A DNA stretch of 64,000 nt from Chitinophagaceae bacterium (lineage in GTDB: Bacteria > Bacteroidota > Bacteroidia > Chitinophagales > Chitinophagaceae): positions 62,001-126,000 of the forward strand of contig JAFKGQ010000022.1 in assembly GCA_017307755.1 (NCBI GenBank), given 5' to 3'. The stretch's first letter is position 1, and each line of letters opens with the position of its first letter. This document shows positions 19,424-27,982 of this stretch, in pieces. The notes below the pieces were generated by a model. The model was not told the origin of the DNA and ran no database searches. It saw only the letters and a program-made list of their open reading frames with translations. A program made the translations under genes and the position numbers.

Positions 19424-19440
19424 CCATAATTGAAGACAGC

Positions 19441-20280
19441 ATGAAGGAGATCATCGATTCCCATGTACATCTTTGGGACCTGGAAAGACTAAGCTATCCC
19501 TGGCTGAAGACAGAGCCGGGTATCATGCGCACATTCCTGGCCCGGGACTATAACGAGGCCGTGGCCGGATGGCCCGTGGGCAAAATGGTGGTTGTGCAGG
19601 GTGAGTGTGATCCGAAGTCTTACCTGGATGAGGTAAGGTTCATCAACGCGCAGGCTGTGGAAGAGCCCCGGATACAAGGTATCGTGGCGTATGCTCCTGT
19701 GGAAGACCCGCGCATGATCGCCGGCGCATTGGAAGAGCTGGCGAAAGTACCACTTGTCAGGGGTATCCGCAGGATGTATGATGATCACCCTCCTCTTTGC
19801 TATTCAAAAACGTTTATCGAAGGCGTGAAAAGACTGGCTCCGTATGGTTTCACATTTGACATCAGCGTAAAACCGCATGCCATTCCCGCGACGATCAGAA
19901 TGATAGAGAAATGTCCTGAAACGCAGTTCGTCCTGGACCACCTGGGCAAGCCTGCTATTGCCGGGGGCGGATGGGCTGCCTACCGGGAGCATATGGCAGT
20001 GCTTTCTTCTTTCCCTCATGTGGCGGCCAAGATCTCGGGTCTTGTGACGGAAGCCCGGAGGAGCGCATGGACGGACGATGACCTGGCGCCCTATGTACAT
20101 CATGCGGTGGAAAAATGGGGGGTCGACCGGCTGCTTTTTGGAAGCGACTGGCCGGTGGTGCTGCTGGCCTCTTCCTATGCAAAATGGATAGATACATTGA
20201 TGCATATTCTTCGGGATATCACGCCCGAAGAGAAGGTAAAGATATTCTACTCCAATGCGGCGAGGATATATCGTCTTTGA
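19441..20280 (+). CDS. Amidohydrolase-family sugar lactonase (fuconolactonase-like)
   Basis: 279 residues from ATG 19441. COG3618-type amidohydrolase: metal-binding DSHVHLWD at the N terminus (His8, His10), LDHLGKP in the middle, and FGSDWPV near the C terminus, all landmarks of L-fucono- and L-rhamnono-lactonases and related 2-pyrone-4,6-dicarboxylate lactonases. Predicted to open a sugar-1,4- or 1,5-lactone to the aldonate in the cytoplasm; no signal peptide. First gene of an operon with the trimodular hydrolase 52 bases downstream. With the dehydrogenase and dehydratase genes nearby it would complete an oxidative deoxy-sugar route. Exact substrate is inferred, not seen. Confidence 0.82.
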   Translation: MKEIIDSHVHLWDLERLSYPWLKTEPGIMRTFLARDYNEAVAGWPVGKMVVVQGECDPKSYLDEVRFINAQAVEEPRIQGIVAYAPVEDPRMIAGALEELAKVPLVRGIRRMYDDHPPLCYSKTFIEGVKRLAPYGFTFDISVKPHAIPATIRMIEKCPETQFVLDHLGKPAIAGGGWAAYREHMAVLSSFPHVAAKISGLVTEARRSAWTDDDLAPYVHHAVEKWGVDRLLFGSDWPVVLLASSYAKWIDTLMHILRDITPEEKVKIFYSNAARIYRL

Positions 20281-20332
20281 GCTGCGCCGGGCATGAATGA
20301 CAATCCCAAAAAGATTCATAACACGAAACAAT

Positions 20333-23300
20333 ATGAGAACAAAATGTAAGGCCTTTCTGCTGGTCTTAATGATCATTTCAGTGAAATATTCCCGCCTGGA
20401 TGCCCAGACATCTGTTGTGACGTCCGGCATGCGCACCGGCAAGCTTACTTGTGAGTATATGGAGGCGCCCCTTGGAATTGATATAGCGAGCCCGAGGTTT
20501 GGTTGGACGCTGTTATCCGGCGGGCGGAGCGCGGAACAGCGGGGATATGAGCTGCTTGTCAGCAGCGACAGGGACGGAATATTACGCCTGCATGGCGATA
20601 TGTGGGCCAGCGGAAAGGTGGATACTTCCCAGAGTCTCCATATAGTGTATAGCGGGAAGCCGCTGAAATCCTTTACCAGGTATTACTGGCGGGTAAGGGT
20701 CTATGATAAGCAGGGACGCCCTTCGATATGGAGTGAGCCTGCATGGTTTGAGACGGCGATGTTGTCACCGGGCGACTGGCGGGCAAACTGGATTGGAGAG
20801 GGAGGGGATGGACCGGCGAATGACGAGGACTTTTATAAGGACAGACCGGCTCCCTTATTCCGCAAGGGATTTAAGGTCAGTAAAAAACTGCGCTCCGCCA
20901 GATGGTATATTGCCGGAGTGGGATATTATGAAGCTTATCTGAATGGTAAAAAGACGGGTGATCATGTTTTAAGCCCGGGATGGACCAGTTATGGCAAACG
21001 TGTTTTGTATTCGGTGTATGATATCACGGGCGCATTGAAGATGGGGGATAATATGGCTGGTGTCATGCTGGGTAATGGCTGGTACGACCCGTTACCTTTA
21101 CGGATGTGGGGGGATCGTAATCTCCGTCAGCGGTTGTATATCGGACGGCCTTGTGTAAAGGCAGAGCTGCGGATAGAGTACGAAGACGGCAGCAAGGAGA
21201 TCGTTGCCACGGACGAAAGCTGGCAGACCATGGCTGGTCCCGTGATGCGTAACAACATATATCTGGGCGAGCACTATGATGCACGCATGGAAAGGAGCTG
21301 GTGGAATAGGCCCGGACCGGACGGCGCGGAAGAAAGGCAGGGGAAAGGGATGTTGAAGAATGCTGTAGCTGTACAAGGGCCTGAAGGAGCATTGAGGGCC
21401 GAAATGCAGCCTCCCATCCGCGTGATAAGTGTTGTCAGGCCTGTCCGGATAACGACGCCTGCGCCTGGTGTCTTTCTTTTCGACATGGGACAAAACTTTG
21501 CCGGGGTGGCCCGTATACATCTCAGCGCTGCTGCCGGGACAAGGGTTGTCCTTCGTTATGGGGAGGATATATATAAGGATGGGAGCTTGAATGTCATGAC
21601 CTCTGTGGCAGGGCAGGTGAAGTCGGGGAATGGAGGACCAGGAGCGCCGCCGGTGGCCTGGCAGGAAGACAGTTATACGGCAAAGGGACAAGGCGTAGAG
21701 ACATGGTCGCCCAGGTTCACCTTTCATGGGTTCAGGTATGTAGAAGTGCGCGGCTGGCCCGGCAGACCAAAACTGACAGACGTGGAAGGGGTGCAACTGA
21801 GCGCGGATGTGGCAGACGCCGGCGTCTTCGAATGTTCTAACAGTATGTTGAATCAACTGGCCCGCAACATCCGCTGGACTTTCAAAAGCAATCTGTTCAG
21901 CGTTCAGTCCGACTGTCCGGCCCGGGAAAAATACGGGTATGGCGGCGATATGTTTTGCACGACGGAAGCGTTCGATTATAATTTCAACATGGCGAACTTC
22001 TACCGAAAGGTGGTGGACGATATGGCGGATGATCAACGTCCACTGGGGGGCATTACGGAGACAGCGCCCTTTGTGGGGATTGCGGATTCAAGCCCCGGGG
22101 ATAAATCCGGCCCCCTCGGTTTTCAGATAGGATTTACCTATGCGATACAACAGCTGTATGAATTTTATGGTGACAGGCGGATCATCGAAGACCATTACGG
22201 CGCGCTGAAAAAGCAGGTGAACTTTCTGCGGGACAGCGCAAAGACGAACCTGTATGCCGTGGACCTCAGCGACCATGAGTCGCTGGATGCAAAGCCGGTG
22301 GCATTTACGGCTTCGGCCTTTTATTATCATCATGTGCTACTGCTTGCCAGGTTTGCCGGCTTGCTGGGACGGGCTGACGATGCCGTAACCTATGGCCGGC
22401 TGGCGGATACGATCAGACGGACTATTGTAGATACCTTTTTCGATGCAGCCACCGGAAGGTTTGCCAACGGCACACAGTCGGCACAGGTCTTTGGGCTTTG
22501 GTACGACCTGGTGTCAGGAGAGGAAAAAAAGAAAGCTTTACAGGTATTGCTGGAGGCCATCGGAAGGAGCAATGGGCATTTGTCTACGGGGATCTTCGGG
22601 ACAAAGATGCTGCTGGACGTGCTTCGCAGAGAGGGAAGAAACGATGTCGCATATGCGATAGCTGACCAGCGGACCTTCCCCGGCTGGGGTTATATGATCG
22701 CTCGTGGCGCGACCACGGTGTGGGAAACCTGGGCCTATTCAGACAATGTATATTCACAGAATCATCCCATGTTCGGCTCGGTAGGCGAGTGGTTTTACCG
22801 GAGCTTGCTGGGCATCAATCCTGGTGCGCCGGGATTTGAAAAAGTGGTGATCAAACCGCAGCCGGCAGGCGACCTCCATAGCGCGGAAGGAAGCTATGTG
22901 TCAGTGCGGGGCCTTATCGTAAGCAGGTGGACGCAAACGGGGCATGGTTACAACCTGCATGTGGAAGTTCCGGCTAATGTGCGTGCTGAAGTATGGCTAC
23001 CCATGAAAGGAGCGGGAGACAGGCTTACAGAAGGAGGATTACCCCTGGAGCGTACTGCGGATGTAAAGCTGCTCCGCATAGAGGATGGCTATGCCGTCCT
23101 GGAAACCGGCTCGGGAAAATATGATCTTGCGTCGGCGGGTGATGATGATGGGTCGCCTGGGGTCAGACAGTCTGTGAGCATTATCCCTAACCCCACACAT
23201 TTGGTGGAAAAGAAAGGTGCGTTTGTCCTGGCCGCCGGCGCCCATATACATATCAACAGCGAAAGCATGGGATCTCTGGCAGACTACCTGGCCCACAGGA

Positions 23301-25849
23301 TAAGGGAATACAGCGGGGTATATGTGCGTGCAGGCGCGGATGCGGGAGAAGCGCGGTCTATCAGGCTGTTGCTGGACAGTTCGGCTGAAAAGAGCGCGTC
23401 GGAGGGCTATCGTCTGACGGTATCGCCGGAAAATATTATCATCCGGGCGGCTACGCCCAGGGGAGTGTTCTATGGAGTACAGACCTTATTGCAGCTGTTG
23501 CCTCTTCCGGGAGGCAGGACAGTGCCCTGTGTCGAGATCGAGGATGCGCCGAGGTTTGGCTGGAGGGGTATGATGCTGGATGTGAGCCGGCATTTCTTTA
23601 CGGTGAACGACATAAAAAAGATGATCGATGAGATGGCTGTCTATAAATTTAATCTGCTGCATCTTCATCTTACGGATGACCAGGGGTGGCGGCTGGAGAT
23701 AAAAAGCCTGCCTGCTTTGACGGCCACGGGGGCATGGAGAGTACCGCGCACAGGCTATTGGGGCAATCGCCAGCCGCCTGGTGACGGGGAGCCTGCCACT
23801 GACGGAGGCTTCTATACGCAGGATGAGATACGGGACATCATCCGTTATGCCGCCAGCCGTTGCATCCGGATACTGCCTGAGATAGATGTTCCGGCGCATA
23901 GCCTGGCTGCTATTGCGTCCTATCCATGGCTGTCATGCAACAAACAGCAGTATCATGTGAACCCGGGCAGTAATTTTTATGCGATAGAGGACAATGCACT
24001 GTGTCCGGGACAGGAAGCCACGTTCGAGTGGCTGGATAAAGTATTCGGCGAGGTGGCAAAATTATTCCCTTTCGAATATATCCATGTCGGAGGTGATGAA
24101 TGTTTCAAAGGATTTTGGAAAAAATGTCCGGCCTGTCAGCAAAGGATGAAGGACAATGGGCTGAAGAATGAAGAAGAGCTGCAGAGCTATTTTGTACGCC
24201 GGCTGGAAAAGATCCTCGAAGCCAAGGGTAAAAAGCTGTTGGGATGGGATGAGATACTGGAAGGCGGGCTGGCTCCTTCGGCGACGGTGATGAGCTGGCG
24301 TGGTATCAACGGAGGTATCGAGGCGGCAAAGGCAAAACATCTGGTGGTCATGTCGCCCACCAGTAATGCATACCTTGACCTGTACCAGGGTGATCCTGCC
24401 ATCGAACCCCCCACCTTTGGAAAGCTTCGTCTCAAGGATGTATATACATTCGACCCCGTGCCACATGATGTAGATCCCGCCTATATCCTTGGGGGACAGG
24501 GAAATCTCTGGACAGAGAGCGTGCCGACCTTCCGGCATGCGGAATATATGTTATGGCCCAGGGGTCTGGCATTGTCGGAGGCGCTTTGGTCGCCCCTGGC
24601 AGACAGGAACTGGAATGGGTTTGTGGGGAGAATGGAGCAGGAGATGCAGCGGCTGGGCCGCCGGGATATCAATTATGCCCTTAGCTGCTACGACCCTATC
24701 ATAACCTCTTATTGGGATTCGGCCGGCAGCCTGAAGATACGGTTGCAGGAAGAAGCGGGGGCGCTGGACTTTTATTATACCTTCGACAATACGTATCCTG
24801 ACAGACATGCACAGCATTACAGACCAGGCGGGTCAATTCCTATACCAACAGATGCGGATGTATTCAAAGTGGTGAGCTACAGGGACGGACAAAAGATTGG
24901 AAGGATCATCAGCATTCCTGTGGATGAACTGCAGCGGAGAGCGATCAATAAAAAGCCAGCGGCACCGCGGAGTGTAAAGGTGGAAGACGTCCATGACGGC
25001 GGACCTTATGAGATGTCGTTGTATACCGGGACTATACCCGGAGCCATCTCCGGCCCGGATGAAGAAGAACATACTTACGACCCGGCGGTGGACAGCCTGA
25101 TCAATAAGGTTTCAAGACCGACCCTCACTGCCTACCTTCCCCCGGCCGGCAGCGCCAACAGAAAGGCGGTTATCATTTGTCCGGGTGGAGGATATCATAC
25201 GCTGCTTATCAACAGGGAGGGCCGGCAGGTCGCGGAAGCTTTTAATAAAGCAGGAGTGGCCGCCTTTGTGTTGAAGTACAGGCTGCCGAGCGACAGGACC
25301 ATGAAGGACAAGTCCTCCGGCCCCTTGCAGGACCTCCAACAGGCCATCAGGCTTGTTCGCGGGAATGCCGCGAAATGGCATCTCGATCCTCACGACATCG
25401 GCGTCATGGGTTTTTCTGCGGGTGGTCACCTGGCGGCATTGGCCGGGACGCATTTCGAACAGCCGCCTGCCGACAATCCATCCGATGTCAGCCTGCGGCC
25501 AGACTTTATGATATTGATCTACCCCGTGATCAGTCTAACGGACAGTATCGGACACATCGGATCGCGGAATTACCTTTTGGGTGCAGCGCCTGTTGCGAAG
25601 AAGATATTTCAATATTCCAATGAATTCCACGTCACGCGTGCTACACCCCCTGCCTTTATCACCCATGCAGGCGATGACGATGTGGTCCCGCCGGCTGGCA
25701 GCCTGAAGATGTATTCCGCGCTTATGCGGGCGGGCGTGCCGTCGGAACTGGATATGTATGCCAGGGGAGGACATGGTTACCTGCATGAGCCGGCTTTCGA
25801 AGAATGGTTTGGACGTTGTCTGCGTTGGCTGCAGGTAAAAGCGCCGTAA
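20333..25849 (+). CDS. Trimodular secreted enzyme: GH78 rhamnosidase, GH20 beta-hexosaminidase, alpha/beta-hydrolase esterase
   Basis: 1838 residues from ATG 20333, chosen because it begins a clean signal peptide (MRTKCKAFLLVLMIISV...). Module 1 (about 25-935): GH78 with N-terminal beta domains (WYIAGVGYYEAYLNGKK, LGNGWYD) and catalytic DCPAREKYGYGGD (Asp527, Glu532) plus Glu798 in VWETWAYS. Module 2 (about 945-1500): GH20 with WRGMMLDVSRHF, HLHLTDDQGW and the HVGGDECFKG Asp1255-Glu1256 pair. Module 3 (about 1580-1838): acetyl-esterase-like alpha/beta hydrolase with oxyanion PGGGY, nucleophile Ser1695 in GFSAGGH, an Asp in HAGDDDVVPP (about 1781-1783) and His1814 in GGHGY. All three active sites look intact and the frame is open throughout. 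The modules are normally separate proteins of about 900, 530 and 290 residues. Likely periplasmic or surface enzyme removing rhamnose, N-acetylhexosamine and acyl groups from one glycan. Confidence 0.9.
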   Translation: MRTKCKAFLLVLMIISVKYSRLDAQTSVVTSGMRTGKLTCEYMEAPLGIDIASPRFGWTLLSGGRSAEQRGYELLVSSDRDGILRLHGDMWASGKVDTSQSLHIVYSGKPLKSFTRYYWRVRVYDKQGRPSIWSEPAWFETAMLSPGDWRANWIGEGGDGPANDEDFYKDRPAPLFRKGFKVSKKLRSARWYIAGVGYYEAYLNGKKTGDHVLSPGWTSYGKRVLYSVYDITGALKMGDNMAGVMLGNGWYDPLPLRMWGDRNLRQRLYIGRPCVKAELRIEYEDGSKEIVATDESWQTMAGPVMRNNIYLGEHYDARMERSWWNRPGPDGAEERQGKGMLKNAVAVQGPEGALRAEMQPPIRVISVVRPVRITTPAPGVFLFDMGQNFAGVARIHLSAAAGTRVVLRYGEDIYKDGSLNVMTSVAGQVKSGNGGPGAPPVAWQEDSYTAKGQGVETWSPRFTFHGFRYVEVRGWPGRPKLTDVEGVQLSADVADAGVFECSNSMLNQLARNIRWTFKSNLFSVQSDCPAREKYGYGGDMFCTTEAFDYNFNMANFYRKVVDDMADDQRPLGGITETAPFVGIADSSPGDKSGPLGFQIGFTYAIQQLYEFYGDRRIIEDHYGALKKQVNFLRDSAKTNLYAVDLSDHESLDAKPVAFTASAFYYHHVLLLARFAGLLGRADDAVTYGRLADTIRRTIVDTFFDAATGRFANGTQSAQVFGLWYDLVSGEEKKKALQVLLEAIGRSNGHLSTGIFGTKMLLDVLRREGRNDVAYAIADQRTFPGWGYMIARGATTVWETWAYSDNVYSQNHPMFGSVGEWFYRSLLGINPGAPGFEKVVIKPQPAGDLHSAEGSYVSVRGLIVSRWTQTGHGYNLHVEVPANVRAEVWLPMKGAGDRLTEGGLPLERTADVKLLRIEDGYAVLETGSGKYDLASAGDDDGSPGVRQSVSIIPNPTHLVEKKGAFVLAAGAHIHINSESMGSLADYLAHRIREYSGVYVRAGADAGEARSIRLLLDSSAEKSASEGYRLTVSPENIIIRAATPRGVFYGVQTLLQLLPLPGGRTVPCVEIEDAPRFGWRGMMLDVSRHFFTVNDIKKMIDEMAVYKFNLLHLHLTDDQGWRLEIKSLPALTATGAWRVPRTGYWGNRQPPGDGEPATDGGFYTQDEIRDIIRYAASRCIRILPEIDVPAHSLAAIASYPWLSCNKQQYHVNPGSNFYAIEDNALCPGQEATFEWLDKVFGEVAKLFPFEYIHVGGDECFKGFWKKCPACQQRMKDNGLKNEEELQSYFVRRLEKILEAKGKKLLGWDEILEGGLAPSATVMSWRGINGGIEAAKAKHLVVMSPTSNAYLDLYQGDPAIEPPTFGKLRLKDVYTFDPVPHDVDPAYILGGQGNLWTESVPTFRHAEYMLWPRGLALSEALWSPLADRNWNGFVGRMEQEMQRLGRRDINYALSCYDPIITSYWDSAGSLKIRLQEEAGALDFYYTFDNTYPDRHAQHYRPGGSIPIPTDADVFKVVSYRDGQKIGRIISIPVDELQRRAINKKPAAPRSVKVEDVHDGGPYEMSLYTGTIPGAISGPDEEEHTYDPAVDSLINKVSRPTLTAYLPPAGSANRKAVIICPGGGYHTLLINREGRQVAEAFNKAGVAAFVLKYRLPSDRTMKDKSSGPLQDLQQAIRLVRGNAAKWHLDPHDIGVMGFSAGGHLAALAGTHFEQPPADNPSDVSLRPDFMILIYPVISLTDSIGHIGSRNYLLGAAPVAKKIFQYSNEFHVTRATPPAFITHAGDDDVVPPAGSLKMYSALMRAGVPSELDMYARGGHGYLHEPAFEEWFGRCLRWLQVKAP

Positions 25850-25853
25850 AGGT

Positions 25854-26735
25854 TCAGACCACCAGTCTTTCCATATACTGTTTGCGGAAAGCCTGAGGTG
25901 TCATGTGTTTGACCGCCTTGAACTGTCTGTTGAAATAGGAAATGTTGTTGAATCCGCTGAGAAAGCATATCTCCGTGATGTTGTGTTCCGCCTCGATGAG
26001 CATTTTGCAGGCATGGCTGATCCTGATCTCGTTGAGAAAGGTCATAAAGCTCTGTCGGGTCCTTTTTTTAAAAAAACGGCAAAAGGTGGATGGTCCCATA
26101 TGAAGTATGCCGGATACTTCTTCAAGCGAGATAGGGTCGGTGAAGTTATCCATCACATATTGGTAGACGCGGTTGATGCGTTCGGAATCACTGGTATTGA
26201 TGCCGGCAGCGGTATGCGTTGACAGGACATTGTATTCTCTGCAGTCGGCAAGCATATCAAGGATCGTAAGCAAATGCACGAGCCTTTTCATGCCAGGTTC
26301 CGCCGGGATCGAAAGGATCATGTTTTCCACCTTTTCCCGGGTTGCCCCCGTGATCTCTATGCCTGCTACGGCTTTATTGAGAAACCTCCGGATGGAAAGA
26401 CATTCGGGGAGCTCGAAGAAAGCATTGCCCAGGAATTCCCTGGAGAACTGGATGACGATGGACATGGATTCAAGACCCGGCACTCCCTTGTAGTATTCTT
26501 CATTGCTCCGGTACCAGTGCGGTTGGTTGGGGCCGAGCAGGACCAGGTTGCCAGGACCAAAGTCTGCAATATGATCTCCGACAAACCTCTTCCCTTCGCC
26601 TTTGACGATCAGCACGAGCTCGCATTCCGGATGAAAATGCCAGGGTGTCTCAAAGAAACCGGACCTGAATTGCTGGATACAGAAGCTGGCATCCGCACGT
26701 ACCGGAACTTTTTGGAGTATTGCTTTCATTTGCAT
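25854..26735 (-). CDS. AraC-family transcriptional regulator with cupin sensor domain
   Basis: 293 residues (a second ATG two codons later is equivalent). Cupin-like N-terminal domain with HFHPECELVLIVKGEGKRFV and LVLLGPNQPHWY, then paired helix-turn-helix: LEEVSGILHMGPSTFCRFFK and ITEICFLSGFNNISYFNRQFK, ending in MTPQAFRKQY. Resembles the regulator at 18408-19292 in arrangement. It is divergent from the Gfo/Idh/MocA gene and its upstream region contains copy 2 of the shared regulatory element. Converges on the trimodular enzyme gene with 4 bases between stops. Probable sugar-responsive controller of this locus. Confidence 0.9.
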   Translation of the reverse strand: MQMKAILQKVPVRADASFCIQQFRSGFFETPWHFHPECELVLIVKGEGKRFVGDHIADFGPGNLVLLGPNQPHWYRSNEEYYKGVPGLESMSIVIQFSREFLGNAFFELPECLSIRRFLNKAVAGIEITGATREKVENMILSIPAEPGMKRLVHLLTILDMLADCREYNVLSTHTAAGINTSDSERINRVYQYVMDNFTDPISLEEVSGILHMGPSTFCRFFKKRTRQSFMTFLNEIRISHACKMLIEAEHNITEICFLSGFNNISYFNRQFKAVKHMTPQAFRKQYMERLVV

Positions 26736-26776
26736 TTCTAAAGTAATATTTTTTTTTAATAGGGTAGTGTTAAATG

Positions 26777-26841
26777 GTCAAAATCGAACAAAAAATCAGT
26801 CGTATTGTACAGGGTGGGAAAACGAATATAGGCTATGTTTG
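26777..26841 (+). promoter_or_regulatory. Shared regulon promoter, copy 2 (dehydrogenase/dehydratase operon)
   Basis: GTCAAAAT at 26777-26784, 18 bases, TATTGT at 26803-26808, 25 bases, TATGTTTG at 26834-26841. All three blocks are identical in sequence to copy 1 and the spacings agree to the base, while the spacer sequences differ. The -7 box predicts a start near 26848 and a 20-base leader before ATG 26868. Located between a divergent AraC gene and the dehydrogenase. Confidence 0.72.
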
Positions 26842-26867
26842 TCCTGTCAATCGTTTAATATACGATA

Positions 26868-27950
26868 ATGGAAATAAAGTACAAACCCCAGATGCCGGTG
26901 AGCCCTCGGCCTATTGTGATGATCGGAGCGGGAGGCATTGTCAAGGGGGCGCACCTGCCTGCCTACCGGAAAGCCGGATGGAAAGTTTACGGTATCTATG
27001 ATGTGCAACGGGATAAGGCGGCGGAGCTGGCGGCCACATTCGGGATCAGGCATATTTTTGACTCCCTGGAGCAGGCTGCGCGGGAGTCGCCAGCAGGTGC
27101 AGTATTCGATGTGGCCGTGCCGGCTTCGAAATTGATAGAGGTTTTGCGATATCTTCCCGACGGGGCTGTGGTTATGATGCAGAAGCCAATGGGAGAGAAC
27201 ATTGACGAAGCCAGGGAAATATTGAAATTATGCAGGGAGAAGCGTTTTATAGCGGCCGTCAATTTCCAGATGAGGTTCATACCGGCAGTAGTGGCGGCAA
27301 AAAATATCATCGATGCCGGCTTTATCGGCGAGCTGCACGATATGGAGATCAGGATGAACATCTTTCATCCCTGGAATTTATGGGAGTTCCTTTTCCATAT
27401 CCCGCGGATGGAGATGCTGTATCATAGTATCCATTACATGGACCTGCTCAGATATTTCTTCGGCAACCCTGTGAAGGTGTATGCCAAAACGTTGAAGCAT
27501 CCAAAAATGATGCAGCTTGCATCCACCCGGTCAGTCATCCTGCTGGATTATGACAATATCATCAAGGCGCATATCAACACGAACCATGGTCATGAGTTCG
27601 GAATGAAATACCAGGATTCCTTTATCAAGTTTGAAGGAACAGAAGGAGCTATACGAACTACGCTGGGGCTGAACATCAACTATCCGGATGGCGTCGACGA
27701 TACTTTTGAATATTGTTTGCTACGGGAAGGCGTGCCGCCGGAATGGACATCCGTGCATATTCCGGAATCTTGGTTCCCCGACGCGTTTGTCGGGTCAATG
27801 GCCAATCTCCTTTGTTTTGCAGAGGGTTCTACACCGGTGCTCATCAACCATGTCGACAGCGCATTTCAGACCATGCAGGTAGTGGAAGCTGCCTATTTGT
27901 CCAGCGACAGCGGTGGTACTGTCATAGATTACCTGGACAGACCCGCTTAA
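26868..27950 (+). CDS. Gfo/Idh/MocA-family NAD(P)-dependent oxidoreductase
   Basis: 360 residues, cytoplasmic. N-terminal Rossmann fold with IVMIGAGGIVKGAHLPAYRKAG and the QKPMGEN variant of the EKP catalytic motif at about 104-110; C-terminal alpha/beta domain with MLYHSIHYMDLLRYFFG. Such enzymes oxidise sugars or inositols at one carbon. In this locus a sugar-1-dehydrogenase producing the lactone for the upstream lactonase is a reasonable guess, but the family is broad. 32 bases separate it from the IlvD/Edd-type dehydratase, forming a two-gene operon under copy 2 of the shared promoter. Confidence 0.85.
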   Translation: MEIKYKPQMPVSPRPIVMIGAGGIVKGAHLPAYRKAGWKVYGIYDVQRDKAAELAATFGIRHIFDSLEQAARESPAGAVFDVAVPASKLIEVLRYLPDGAVVMMQKPMGENIDEAREILKLCREKRFIAAVNFQMRFIPAVVAAKNIIDAGFIGELHDMEIRMNIFHPWNLWEFLFHIPRMEMLYHSIHYMDLLRYFFGNPVKVYAKTLKHPKMMQLASTRSVILLDYDNIIKAHINTNHGHEFGMKYQDSFIKFEGTEGAIRTTLGLNINYPDGVDDTFEYCLLREGVPPEWTSVHIPESWFPDAFVGSMANLLCFAEGSTPVLINHVDSAFQTMQVVEAAYLSSDSGGTVIDYLDRPA

Positions 27951-27982
27951 AACCTTATTACTATAACCTTTATTTTCAGAAC

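Noticed and set aside
20297..20332. Earlier ATG for the trimodular enzyme
   Set aside because: It would add 12 residues before the signal peptide and weaken it. ATG 20333 gives a normal signal sequence.
23130..25120. Fusion in the trimodular enzyme as an assembly or frameshift artefact
   Set aside because: The frame is open without ambiguity across both junctions, no internal signal peptide or start region is seen, and base composition does not change. Read-level proof is not available here.
27713..27982. 90-codon N-terminal extension of the dehydratase
   Set aside because: It is read out of frame through the dehydrogenase gene, has no similarity to IlvD, and the family start is at 27983.
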